Positions 18,649 to 27,271 of a stretch of 64,000 nt of DNA are shown here, piece by piece (the first letter of the stretch is position 1; each line of letters begins with the position of its first letter). Where the stretch lies: positions 635,278-699,277 of the forward strand of contig SJPJ01000002.1 of the NCBI GenBank assembly GCA_007859835.1, in the 5' to 3' direction. Both the position numbers and the translations under genes were made by a program. The stretch is from Novipirellula herctigrandis (lineage in GTDB: Bacteria > Planctomycetota > Planctomycetia > Pirellulales > Pirellulaceae). The notes beneath the pieces are model-generated. The model made no database searches. It was given only the letters and a program-made list of their open reading frames with translations, and had not been told where the DNA came from.

Positions 18649-19156
18649 CGCGAATCCTTTTCGCTCACCGTGCGGTACCGATCGACAGATTGACAATGTC
18701 GATACAGCGGAAATTTAGCCTTTTCAAGCTAGACTCTTAGACTCTTTCTCGTCCGCTTGGCAACCCTGATTTCCCCCATTCCCGATCACCGCAATCAATT
18801 GTTAAGTCAGGCATATTTAATGGGGTTGATGACAGGATCCTGAATTTGATGGCATGTTTTCGCGGTCAGAGACCAGAAAAAGAGCAAAATCCATGCGAAT
18901 TCGACGATTCGAAAGGAGTTCTATCGCGGTGATTGAAGGCCGACGCTCAATATCGATCACACAGTCCCGTCTTCCAATTCACACGCGTGTCGTGTTCATG
19001 CCACCGTCATGACGAAGAACCGGTGCGAAAGTCTTGCATACCGTCTAAACAAGCGGAAAGTTCAGGTCTGCAAATATAGACGAGCCAAAAAAAAACGGGT
19101 GCGGCCATAAAGCCACACCCGTTTCCGTAAGAGTTTAAGTCTTGTTCAACGCAAAC
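18649..19156. other. Intergenic region
   Basis: About 500 bases without a credible reading frame. It carries the promoter of the minus-strand lipoprotein at its left end and a terminator for the DUF1559 gene at its right end. Nothing else stands out. Confidence 0.6.
19087..19124 (-). terminator. Rho-independent terminator of the DUF1559 gene
   Basis: Arms 19093-19105 and 19112-19124 pair over 13 positions, with one G-U in the minus-strand RNA, around a 6-base loop. A run of nine A on the plus strand gives a U tract on the minus strand. Confidence 0.9.
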
Positions 19157-20344
19157 TTAGAACGTCATATCAACCGTTTCTTTCGCATTCTTGGTCCCCA
19201 TAGCTCCCCAAACCCCGTACGGACTCTCCAGACCAGGGTGATTGTTGTAGGGATCGCCAAGAGCTTTGACGGATTGATCGCCACTTTCGATTGAGTCGGT
19301 GACAAACTTAACCGCACCGTCTCCCATCAAAATGTGACATCCGCCTTGGTGGCGACTCGATGGAGGAGCAATGCAATCTGCGTCTTCCCAACGGCCAACA
19401 ATGTAGCTATTTGGTGGGCGGACGGTATTCATACTGGTGTAGTAGGGACGTCCATCGGCCCATGAACAACCTCGACGTTGATACGTGTCCCACCCCATCA
19501 GAGTAGGACCACCCTCTGTCTTCCAGAATCGAGGACGTTCTGGGTTAATCCAACCATTCGATTCCCAGTGATTCGGAGGAAGATCTCGGAAGTTACCATC
19601 GACTGCCATATGCGAGAAAGTCTCGAAACGCCCGTCGCCAGTGCAAATCTCACCCGCAGCCATGGTATTGGCTAGGCCATCAAGGATATCGCGGAAACGG
19701 GTGAAATGCCGACAGAAGAACGTTCCTCGATCAAACGCTTTTAATCGTGCTTCGTTCCAAGGATTGTTGCCACCGTTTTGGGCGGTATGGGGAACCCCAT
19801 TGCTATTAATGCCACCAAAGTGGATTTCATTTACAGTATCGCCTAAACATGCAGCGTAATTGGTCATTGCGCAACTTGTAGAGGTAGGAAGGTTTGGATC
19901 ACTTGGACACCGGTAGCCGGGGACCTGAGTTAACCACGGCAAGTAGTTTCTGTCCCAAGGAATCGGCCCCATGGAGTTAAAAGTTGGGACCCTTGGCGTT
20001 CCATCGCGATTAAAGCCGTATGGATTGGAAATACTCTCCCACAACGCTTGTTGCTCAATAAACGGTGTCAAACAAACGAGCCAACTGATAATGTTGTCGT
20101 TGTTACCAGGACCTAGATTATAGGTACCACCTGATTGCTTCGGCAGCATTCCAAAGGCCGAATGATAGTTGTGCAGCCCAAGACCAATTTGCTTGAAATT
20201 GTTACTGCAACTCATACGGCGAGCAGCTTCACGAGCTGCCTGCACGGCGGGCAACAATAGCCCAACCAAAACGCCAATGATGGCGATAACAACCAAAAGC
20301 TCAACAAGCGTGAACCCCCGTCGTCGACGGGTAGAAAAATTCAT
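19157..20344 (-). CDS. DUF1559 prepilin-like protein 1
   Basis: The N terminus has a type IV prepilin cleavage site and helix (GFTLVELLVVIAIIG), followed by the family block VQAAREAARRMSC. The C terminus carries the H-x9-DG motif in RHQGGCHILMGDG. At 395 residues it matches the planctomycete DUF1559 family, which is very large in this phylum and presumed to form pseudopilus- or surface-associated structures; function is unproven. A strong AGGAGA ribosome site precedes the ATG. A small lipoprotein gene lies just upstream on the same strand, the same pairing seen at 47.8-49.3 kb. Confidence 0.92.
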   Translation of the reverse strand: MNFSTRRRRGFTLVELLVVIAIIGVLVGLLLPAVQAAREAARRMSCSNNFKQIGLGLHNYHSAFGMLPKQSGGTYNLGPGNNDNIISWLVCLTPFIEQQALWESISNPYGFNRDGTPRVPTFNSMGPIPWDRNYLPWLTQVPGYRCPSDPNLPTSTSCAMTNYAACLGDTVNEIHFGGINSNGVPHTAQNGGNNPWNEARLKAFDRGTFFCRHFTRFRDILDGLANTMAAGEICTGDGRFETFSHMAVDGNFRDLPPNHWESNGWINPERPRFWKTEGGPTLMGWDTYQRRGCSWADGRPYYTSMNTVRPPNSYIVGRWEDADCIAPPSSRHQGGCHILMGDGAVKFVTDSIESGDQSVKALGDPYNNHPGLESPYGVWGAMGTKNAKETVDMTF

Positions 20345-20536
20345 TACATAGTTCTCCTAGAGAGTGAAACAGAAAAAAACAAATACATCGATGATGACTG
20401 CAAAATCCGACGGCGGACTTTGCAATCAGATAGCCAAAAGCCAAAAGCTCCGTTTGAAACTCAGACCACGCGCACCGCTAGAGGGATAGCGGTTGCATCC
20501 ATCGGACGGGGATCCAAATAGGGGGCAACCAAACTT

Positions 20537-20722
20537 TTAGCTGCCGTGTTGCTCACGCTCACGTTGAGCGCGTTGCTTCGCATAGTCCTCTTGAGCTTCA
20601 ATTTCGTCGGCGGTGATCGACTCGACAGACTTAAGTTCAACGGGACCGCTTCCAGAGCCGCATCCGACAGAAAGGGGAAGACAGCAGAGCATAAAGCAAG
20701 AGAGAACGAGCACACGGTTCAT
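20537..20722 (-). CDS. Small lipoprotein upstream of DUF1559 gene
   Basis: This 61-residue protein has a lipoprotein signal ending SVGC (Cys21) followed by GSGSG. A short charged helix (DEIEAQEDYAKQRAQRERE) completes it. It resembles the 72-residue lipoprotein at 49110-49328 in size, lipobox, Gly/Ser linker and an acidic then Ala/Gln/Arg-rich tail. Both sit directly upstream of a DUF1559 gene on the same strand. Function unknown. Confidence 0.75.
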   Translation of the reverse strand: MNRVLVLSCFMLCCLPLSVGCGSGSGPVELKSVESITADEIEAQEDYAKQRAQREREQHGS

Positions 20723-21082
20723 ATTGAAACCAGACTTTCATTCAGCGGGGAATTTGGTGGGAAGTTGAGTTCGAATACTACTGTGCGTTCTGATCGATCG
20801 CAATGACTTATTGAAGCAAAGGACAAATCACCAGCCCGCTTTGCCATGCAATTTGCCACGCACCTGATTCGGTAAGCAATCAGTATCTCGAGCGACTGAT
20901 TTGATTCGTAACGAAGAGCGTCTTGAGCAGCGTATTTGTTTACTTACAACACTGTGCTACTGAGGAGGAGTTGCAATTCGTCGACATGCGACCGAACGGC
21001 TAACTGTTAAATGTGTGACATATTGGCCCATCGCCACCGACCGAACAGTCGCAATTGGATGGTAGTGCAAACCGTGACTGCA
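20723..21082. other. Intergenic region
   Basis: About 360 bases between the small lipoprotein and a minus-strand membrane protein gene that ends at 21083. I see no gene, repeat or clear hairpin. It should contain the promoter of the lipoprotein-DUF1559 pair. Confidence 0.5.
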
Positions 21083-21583
21083 CTAGGAATCGAAATTAAT
21101 TTCGGTGACCCCACGAGCCTTGCTAGGCAGTTTTCCGGTGATAGTCACTTCGGTGATCGGATAGCGTCCAGGGGCAAAACGCTGGTTCGCCTTCGTCATA
21201 AAGATGCCTTGAGGAAGCACCAACGTTTCCCCTTTTTCAAGTGGCGGGTCACGGTACAAGAAATACTGACCATTCAAATTAATGGTCAAATTGGGAATAT
21301 CAAATTCGGCTAAGTTCTTGATAACAACTACGTCCACGAGTAGCCCACCTTGAGCGCCAGGTGATTGCATGACTTGGCGGTCGAGTGAAATCTCCACGGG
21401 CAATGACTTCTCTGCCGCGCGCCCATACAAGGTGGCGTACAGACTTAGCCCAGCAAGCGGCGCAATGCATACCACCAACAACGCAATGGTCAATGCACGA
21501 GGCGACAACCGGGCCACCGGCGCGATGCTGCGGGGAGGCAAAGTTGTGGGATCGGTTTCAGATTCAGGCATTGGCTTGTTCAT
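21083..21583 (-). CDS. Single-pass membrane protein of unknown function
   Basis: The 166-residue protein has a short cytosolic N terminus, one membrane helix (ALTIALLVVCIAPLAGLSLY) and a beta-rich outer domain of about 110 residues (VDVVVIKNLAEFDIPNLTIN). The extracytoplasmic part reads like an Ig-like or carbohydrate-binding sandwich, but I do not recognise the family. ATG 21583 is used; GTG 21634 is an in-frame alternative. It is divergent from an FKBP isomerase gene. Confidence 0.7.
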   Translation of the reverse strand: MNKPMPESETDPTTLPPRSIAPVARLSPRALTIALLVVCIAPLAGLSLYATLYGRAAEKSLPVEISLDRQVMQSPGAQGGLLVDVVVIKNLAEFDIPNLTINLNGQYFLYRDPPLEKGETLVLPQGIFMTKANQRFAPGRYPITEVTITGKLPSKARGVTEINFDS

Positions 21584-21781
21584 GTCCGCCAGTAGAGGAT
21601 CGCATCGGGGCGATGAGTTGTCTTTTGTCACCACAGCATCAGTGTACGAGTTCGAAATTGCTCGACAAGCGACGCGCCATCGATCTCAGCATGGTCCCGC
21701 ACGGGGTACTAAACAATTTGCAATTTCTGGTACACTTTGTCGCACTTACTGACTACCTCCACCACTTTAGGAAACCAGTTC

Positions 21782-22276
21782 ATGACAAAATTTTTGCTAT
21801 TCACCCTGATGTTCTGCCTCGTTTCGATGGTTAGCCCCGACAACACCTCAGCCGAGGACGAAAAACCGATTCTCAAACCAGGGCCTGCTGATTCTCAAGA
21901 AAAGGAGGCGCCGGGTTCTATTGACGAGGATGCCTCGGCCGAATTCAAGAAGACCGAGTCGGGCTTGAAGTATCGTATTTTGCGAAAGAGCGACAAAGCC
22001 AAACCAAAGGCGACCGATAAAGTCCAAGTCCATTACAAGGGATGGCTCGACAACAAAACGATCTTTGACAGTTCATACCGTCGCGGTCAAAAAATTGCAT
22101 TTCCGCTGAACCGCGTCATCCCTGGTTGGACCGAAGGAATGCAGTTGGTCGGCGAAGGGGGAATGATCGAATTAGAAATCCCTTCCAAGATCGGCTATGG
22201 TCCCCGCGGCGCGCCACCCACCATTCCGGGTAACGCAACCTTGCACTTCATCGTCGAGCTATTCGAGATCCAATAG
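21782..22276 (+). CDS. FKBP-type peptidyl-prolyl cis-trans isomerase, exported
   Basis: The 164-residue protein starts at ATG 21782 behind an AGGA site, with a signal peptide (FLLFTLMFCLVSMVS). It has an acidic linker and a single FKBP domain. Family landmarks include VHYKGWLDN, FDSSYRRG, VIPGWTEGMQL and GYGPRGAPPTIPGNATLHF. It would catalyse prolyl isomerisation of envelope proteins. A close paralogue with a lipoprotein signal is at 61194-61619; both share the GLKYRILRKSD block. It converges on hcp with a 20-base gap. Confidence 0.92.
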   Translation: MTKFLLFTLMFCLVSMVSPDNTSAEDEKPILKPGPADSQEKEAPGSIDEDASAEFKKTESGLKYRILRKSDKAKPKATDKVQVHYKGWLDNKTIFDSSYRRGQKIAFPLNRVIPGWTEGMQLVGEGGMIELEIPSKIGYGPRGAPPTIPGNATLHFIVELFEIQ

Positions 22277-22296
22277 CGTTTGCTTGCCACGACGAA

Positions 22297-23622
22297 CTAG
22301 GCACCGACGGCTTCGGCACAATCAGCCGCGCCGTCGGGTCCGATCAATTGCAGATTATAGACCTCCTGCAATTTCGCCATGATGTTCGGCGAAATGAATG
22401 CCGGAGCAGCGGGTCCAATCCGGATATCTTTCACGCCAAGCGACAATAGCGTTAGTAGGACTGCAACCGCTTTTTGCTCGAACCAACTCAACACAATCGT
22501 CAGAGGCAAATCGTTCACCGAACAATCAAATGCATCCGCGAGCGCGACAGCAACGGCAATCGCACCATATGCGTCGTTGCACTGGCCCATGTCCATTAGA
22601 CGCGGCAACCCAAGATGTTCGCCGTAGTCAAAGCCGTTGATGCGATATTTGCCACAACCGAGCGTTAAAATGAAGCTGTCCGATGGAGTTGCCTGTGCGT
22701 AGTCGCTGTAGTAGTTTCGTCCCGGTTCAGCGCCGTCGCAACCACCAATGACAAAGAAGTGACTGATATTGCCACCTTTAACCGCTTCGACAATATCGGC
22801 AGCTTTGTCCAAAATCACTGTGCGGTGGAATCCGACGGTCGATTGTTTTTCGAGGTGTTCGACACATGGTTCGCATTTTTTTGCGCACTCGATGACCATC
22901 GAAAAGTCATCGTCAGGCACCTTCACTCCTTCGGGTACGGCCGTAGCGCGAGTGTGAAATAGACGATCTTTGTAGGCTTCACGCGGCAACAGCAAACAGT
23001 TGGTTGTCGCCAATACGGGACCAGGAAACGCCGAGAATTCGGTCTTTTGTTTTTGCCAGGCACCGCCAAAATGTCCTGCCAAATTGGGATGGTCGCCAAG
23101 CACCGGATACATGTGAGCAGGCAGCATCTCACCGTGAGTGTAGACGTTGATGTTGGTCCCCTCGACCTGTTTCAGCAACTGAAGCAAGTCGACCATATCG
23201 TGGCCGGTTACCAAAATCCCGGGCCCTGCTTTGGTACCATGATCAACCGTGGTTGGACGCGGTTTTCCGAGGGCCTCGACATGCCCTTCGTCGAGCATCT
23301 TCATTACCTTCAAATTGATCTCACCGCATTTAAGAACAAGCTCTAGCAAACTATCGACATCAAAGTTTACATTCGTTACTGTCGAAAAGAGAGCCTCTTC
23401 GATGAACGCGTTGACTTCCTCGTCCGTTTTGCCCAGCCGACGAGCATGATGAGCGTAAGAGGCCATCCCTTTGAGACCATATAGCAGGATTTCCTGCAAC
23501 GACTGGACGTCTTTGTCCTTGCCGCAGACGCCCGGCTTATCACCGATTGAGCAGCCAACGCCTCGTGAGGTTTGCTCGCATTGATCACAAAACAAAGGTG
23601 GGCATACGGGAATTGCAGTCAT
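22297..23622 (-). CDS. hcp: Hybrid cluster protein (hydroxylamine/NO reductase), short form
   Basis: Hcp reduces hydroxylamine in vitro and acts as an NO reductase in E. coli. The N-terminal cluster motif is C12-x2-C15-x8-C24-x8-C33. Hybrid-cluster ligands appear in GHDM, HGEM, ATTNCLLLP, CGKYRINGFDYG and MGQCNDAYGA. At 441 residues it is about 110 shorter than the usual 550-residue protein, consistent with forms lacking the second helical bundle. It is divergently transcribed from a Crp/Fnr-type regulator whose predicted site lies in between, which suggests nitrosative-stress or anaerobic control. Confidence 0.92.
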   Translation of the reverse strand: MTAIPVCPPLFCDQCEQTSRGVGCSIGDKPGVCGKDKDVQSLQEILLYGLKGMASYAHHARRLGKTDEEVNAFIEEALFSTVTNVNFDVDSLLELVLKCGEINLKVMKMLDEGHVEALGKPRPTTVDHGTKAGPGILVTGHDMVDLLQLLKQVEGTNINVYTHGEMLPAHMYPVLGDHPNLAGHFGGAWQKQKTEFSAFPGPVLATTNCLLLPREAYKDRLFHTRATAVPEGVKVPDDDFSMVIECAKKCEPCVEHLEKQSTVGFHRTVILDKAADIVEAVKGGNISHFFVIGGCDGAEPGRNYYSDYAQATPSDSFILTLGCGKYRINGFDYGEHLGLPRLMDMGQCNDAYGAIAVAVALADAFDCSVNDLPLTIVLSWFEQKAVAVLLTLLSLGVKDIRIGPAAPAFISPNIMAKLQEVYNLQLIGPDGAADCAEAVGA

Positions 23623-23703
23623 GTTTACCGATCCATCGAAAGGGTAAGATTTAGAGATTCAAAAGTACAGAACGCATTGTCGACGCTTTTCGAAACCGAC
23701 ACC

Positions 23704-23717
23704 TTGACCTAGATCAA
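23704..23717. promoter_or_regulatory. FNR/DNR-like binding site between hcp and its regulator
   Basis: TTGACCTAGATCAA matches the FNR/DNR consensus TTGAT-N4-ATCAA at nine of ten defined positions and is nearly palindromic. It lies 82 bases upstream of the hcp start and 17 bases before the regulator start. The regulator's recognition helix reads ETFSR, the E-x-x-S-R pattern that reads this half-site in FNR. Confidence 0.75.
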
Positions 23718-23733
23718 GCCAAAGCATTTTTCT

Positions 23734-24453
23734 ATGAATATTCAATCCCGTTCTCAAAAAAGCCCCCGTACGGACGAGGAAGTGATTCGGTCTTGCGGGC
23801 TGTTCCGCGGCCTCGATGACACACAACGAGCGGTTTTGACGTCGATGGCGGTACGTAAACGTTTCAAACAGGGCACGCCGATCTTTGTTCAAGAGGAAGC
23901 CTGCCCAGGCCTATTCGTCGTCGATCACGGTTTGGTTCGCGTGTTCCGGCTTGCACCCAACGGCCAACAACACGTCCTGCATCTTTGCGGCCCTGGCCAG
24001 ACCTTTGCCGAAGTCGCCGCGATCGGTGGATTTGCATTGCCAGCATGTGCCGACGCAGCTCAACCGGCCGGATGTGTGATGATTCCAACCGATCGGTTGC
24101 AACAGGAACTTGCGTTGAACCACCAACTCTGTCGCCAACTGCTCACGGGGATGGCATTTTGGGTTCGCCATTTCGTGCAACTTCTCGAAGACATCGCGCT
24201 GCGTGATGCAATGGGGCGAGTCACTCGTCTCCTTTACGACTCGCCATGCGATGCATCGGGGCGAATTCAGTTGCCCGGTGCGAAGAAAGACTTAGCCAAT
24301 CATCTTAATTTGACAAGCGAAACCTTTTCACGCGTCCTACGTCGATTGGCAGAACAAGGAGTGATCGAGTTCGATCAAGACCGCTCAGTTCACGTGATTG
24401 ATGCACAACAACTTGAACAACTCAGCGGCCAATCTCAAAATACGGACCAATAG
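23734..24453 (+). CDS. Crp/Fnr-family transcriptional regulator (DNR/FNR-like)
   Basis: The 239-residue regulator has an N-terminal cyclic-nucleotide-binding-like beta roll (about residues 25-130), a dimerisation helix and a C-terminal winged HTH with LANHLNLTSETFSRVLRRL. Glu, Ser and Arg of the recognition helix match FNR/DNR proteins. The four N-terminal FNR cysteines for an oxygen-sensing cluster are not arranged as in E. coli FNR, so a DNR/NnrR-like NO-responsive sensor is more likely. Divergence from hcp and the site at 23704-23717 support control of hcp and of itself. The site lies very close to its own start, where binding could repress. Confidence 0.88.
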   Translation: MNIQSRSQKSPRTDEEVIRSCGLFRGLDDTQRAVLTSMAVRKRFKQGTPIFVQEEACPGLFVVDHGLVRVFRLAPNGQQHVLHLCGPGQTFAEVAAIGGFALPACADAAQPAGCVMIPTDRLQQELALNHQLCRQLLTGMAFWVRHFVQLLEDIALRDAMGRVTRLLYDSPCDASGRIQLPGAKKDLANHLNLTSETFSRVLRRLAEQGVIEFDQDRSVHVIDAQQLEQLSGQSQNTDQ

Positions 24454-24512
24454 CTAAGTATCATGTCGTCTTAGCGTTATGTCAGAGCGGCCCAGTCGAA
24501 CTTTTTCAGAAA

Positions 24513-25304
24513 CTAAACAGCGCAAATCTCAACCGATTTGCGAAGCGATTCTAAACGTTCCTGGTGACTCGGGTTTCTTTTTGCGGGGCTAAATTCAAAC
24601 GCCACGTAACCGTCGTAGCCGCTATCCACAATCGCTTGCATGACCGCTGGATAATAGATTTCTTGCGTATCATCTGGCTCGTGCCGACCAGGATTCCCAG
24701 CGACATGAAAATCAGCGATGTAATCAATGTTATTGCGAATCGTGCTGATCACGTTTCCTTCCATGATCTGCATGTGATAGATGTCATACAGCAACTTAAA
24801 ACGCTCCGAGCCAATCGCTTTACACAGTCGCACACCCCAATCGGTATGGTCGCACATATAACCAGGGTGATTCAACTTGCTATTGAGCAATTCCATCACC
24901 AACGTGATTCCCTTTTCTTCACACAGTGGCATCAGCCGCTTGAGCCCTTCAGCACAATTACGCAATCCCGTTGCATCGTCCATTCCATCACGATTGCCGG
25001 AGAAACAAATCAGGCTTCCAACTCCTGCATCTGCGGCTGCATTGATAACTTTTGAATAGTCTGCCACCAAATCATCGTGTAAATCGGTGCGATTGAACCC
25101 CTTGCGAAGCCCCATACCGGCCCCACTTCCAAGCGACACCGCGAGCCCATGTTTGTGGACCGTCGCCCAATCCTTGGGTGACACCAGATCCACAGCAACG
25201 ATTCCCATCGCCTTGAGTTCTTCGAGAAATTCATCAAGTGGTATGTCGCGTCCGTAACCACGAGTCACACTGAGTTTGATGGCGGAATCTTGAGTGGAAG
25301 GCAT
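24513..25304 (-). CDS. Sugar phosphate isomerase/epimerase, hydroxypyruvate isomerase-like
   Basis: The 263-residue TIM-barrel protein of the AP-endonuclease-2-like fold carries metal-site segments LVMELLNSKLNHPGY, LLYDIYHMQIMEG, DFHVAGNPGRHEPD and GYVAFEFSPA. These strongly resemble hydroxypyruvate isomerase (Hyi) relatives. Start 25304 has an AGGA site; the frame continues to 25334. It lies 83 bases downstream of the CRTAC1/UnbV gene on the same strand, but I see no functional link. Confidence 0.85.
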   Translation of the reverse strand: MPSTQDSAIKLSVTRGYGRDIPLDEFLEELKAMGIVAVDLVSPKDWATVHKHGLAVSLGSGAGMGLRKGFNRTDLHDDLVADYSKVINAAADAGVGSLICFSGNRDGMDDATGLRNCAEGLKRLMPLCEEKGITLVMELLNSKLNHPGYMCDHTDWGVRLCKAIGSERFKLLYDIYHMQIMEGNVISTIRNNIDYIADFHVAGNPGRHEPDDTQEIYYPAVMQAIVDSGYDGYVAFEFSPAKRNPSHQERLESLRKSVEICAV

Positions 25305-25387
25305 AAGAATGATCCTGAAAGGCGGGAGTGCCAAACCCCCTTCAAAATGGGTGCGTTGGCGAGAATGGAGTTCTGATTATACATCCA

Positions 25388-27256
25388 CTACTTCCGCTCC
25401 ACCACGTGTGTCTGGTCCACCGTCAGGTCTTCAAGCGTTTGCGTCTTTCCGTCCGGCCATTTCACGACGGCTTTTTCAATCACGGTCGATTCACCAAGCC
25501 CAAATGTGACGGGCAATTCAACCTGCGACAAATAGCTTCGTGTCGGCATCACTTGCTTTCGACACACTTTTCCATCGACGGTCAATTCGACCCAAGATCC
25601 AATTGCATCACGATTAATCGTCACTCCGTCGCCCACCAATTTGAGTCGCACAAAGTGATGTTTACGATCTAATTCGTTCCGCAGTAGCCGTGGCTTGCGT
25701 CCTGTGGTTGCCACAAGGACATCCAAGTCACCATCCTGGTCATAATCGAGGTAGATCGCTCCACGCCCAACCATCGGTTTTAGCAAGTCATCGCCACAAT
25801 GGGCTCTGTCCACTTTCAAAAACTCGGTTCCGTACTGAGCGCCGGCATTCCAAAACACCTGGGGCGGCTGCTCATAATGTTGGCTCGGTTGCACTCGGTT
25901 GATATCTTCTTCCAAATGCCCGTTCGCACAAAACAAATCCAAACGCCCGTCAAGATCATAGTCGAAGTAGAAAATACCAAACGTTAATTCTAATCGGGTA
26001 CTTGGACCGAGCCCCGTCGAAACCGCTTCATCAAAAAACTGCATTCTCCCTCGGCGAGACACGTACAGCGCAGTCATCTCATTAGCAAAGTTCCCGATAG
26101 CAACCGCCATTGCACTATTTTCACGAAACGGCGTCACGTCGATTCCCATCGCGCCACGCGCACTACCACCAGAGTCAAATGCAAGTCCGGCTAAAACTCC
26201 GAATTCTTGAAATTTGCCGTCGCCCGTGTTCTTAAAGAGCAAATTCTGCACGGTGTCATTGGCCACAAGCAAATCGAGTGTACCGTTGTCGTCTAAATCA
26301 CAAACGGTCACTCCAAGTGCTTTGGGCTGTTCCACCCCCGTGGCTGAATTGCGGACTTGGACTCCTGTTTCAGCCGAAATATCGGTGAATTGACCGTCTC
26401 CATCATTGCGATAAAAGTAGGGGAACACTCCCTCGAAATTTTGTGGTCGTCCGTAGGCGCGGCCACCGCCGACAAGCTGAAAATTCTGCGACACATCAAA
26501 CTCCCGACTCCATTTCAAATAGTTGCCCACGAACAAATCCAAATCACTATCGTTGTCGAAGTCAAACCAAGCCGCTCCACAACTCCACGCGTCATCTGCG
26601 CCACCTAACTTCGCTGCCGCAGTGACATCCTCAAATTTGCCTTCGCCAAGGTTATGGAACAACCGATTGGGACCAACAACGGTGATGAAGACATCAACCA
26701 ATCCGTCATTGTCATAGTCCCCCACCGCGACTCCCATCCCGTAAGCAGAAAAATCGAGTCCCGATCCTTTCGTAACATTCGAAAAAACGCCATCGTCGTT
26801 ACGGTAAAGCCCCATGGTACTAGGTGAGTCCGACCGTTCTTTCGCACTGAGTTTTTTTTCACTGGGCCAATCGTTTGAATTGACAAACAGAATGTCTTGA
26901 TCGCCATCGTTGTCAAAATCAAATGCAGCACAACCGCCACCCATCGTTTCGGGCAATAGTTTTTCACCAGTAGCACCGTTGTTGTGAACAAAGTCGATGC
27001 CGACCTCGTCTGTCACATCGGTGAACATGACTGACGGGATTTCGACTTTGGGCATTTCGCGAATTTTCACCGGAGCGAGTTTTGTTTCCTTGATTTCGGG
27101 CGGTGGTTCACGCCGTGTCGCGAAAAAAGTAATCACTCCTCCAATCGTCACCAATGCGACAATGCCGGCAAGCGAACGACGAAACGCTCGACCAATCGCT
27201 GCGTCGTCGTGATGTTCGATCTCTTCTTCGTCGATTTGAGGTGGGATCTTATTCAT
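25388..27256 (-). CDS. CRTAC1-like FG-GAP/VCBS repeat protein with ASPIC/UnbV domain
   Basis: The 622-residue protein has an N-terminal membrane anchor (about residues 30-48) and a seven-bladed-propeller type body of calcium-binding repeats. Examples are DFDNDGDQDILFVNS, DYDNDGLVDVFIT, DYDLDGRLDLFCANG and DYDQDGDLDVLVAT. The C-terminal ASPIC/UnbV domain includes GSWVELTVDGK and VKWPDGKTQTLEDL. It probably faces the periplasm and may bind proteins or polysaccharide. It follows the multihaem cytochrome gene by 15 bases, so the two are almost surely co-transcribed. Confidence 0.92.
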   Translation of the reverse strand: MNKIPPQIDEEEIEHHDDAAIGRAFRRSLAGIVALVTIGGVITFFATRREPPPEIKETKLAPVKIREMPKVEIPSVMFTDVTDEVGIDFVHNNGATGEKLLPETMGGGCAAFDFDNDGDQDILFVNSNDWPSEKKLSAKERSDSPSTMGLYRNDDGVFSNVTKGSGLDFSAYGMGVAVGDYDNDGLVDVFITVVGPNRLFHNLGEGKFEDVTAAAKLGGADDAWSCGAAWFDFDNDSDLDLFVGNYLKWSREFDVSQNFQLVGGGRAYGRPQNFEGVFPYFYRNDGDGQFTDISAETGVQVRNSATGVEQPKALGVTVCDLDDNGTLDLLVANDTVQNLLFKNTGDGKFQEFGVLAGLAFDSGGSARGAMGIDVTPFRENSAMAVAIGNFANEMTALYVSRRGRMQFFDEAVSTGLGPSTRLELTFGIFYFDYDLDGRLDLFCANGHLEEDINRVQPSQHYEQPPQVFWNAGAQYGTEFLKVDRAHCGDDLLKPMVGRGAIYLDYDQDGDLDVLVATTGRKPRLLRNELDRKHHFVRLKLVGDGVTINRDAIGSWVELTVDGKVCRKQVMPTRSYLSQVELPVTFGLGESTVIEKAVVKWPDGKTQTLEDLTVDQTHVVERK

Positions 27257-27271
27257 GTTTTGAGTTCGGCT

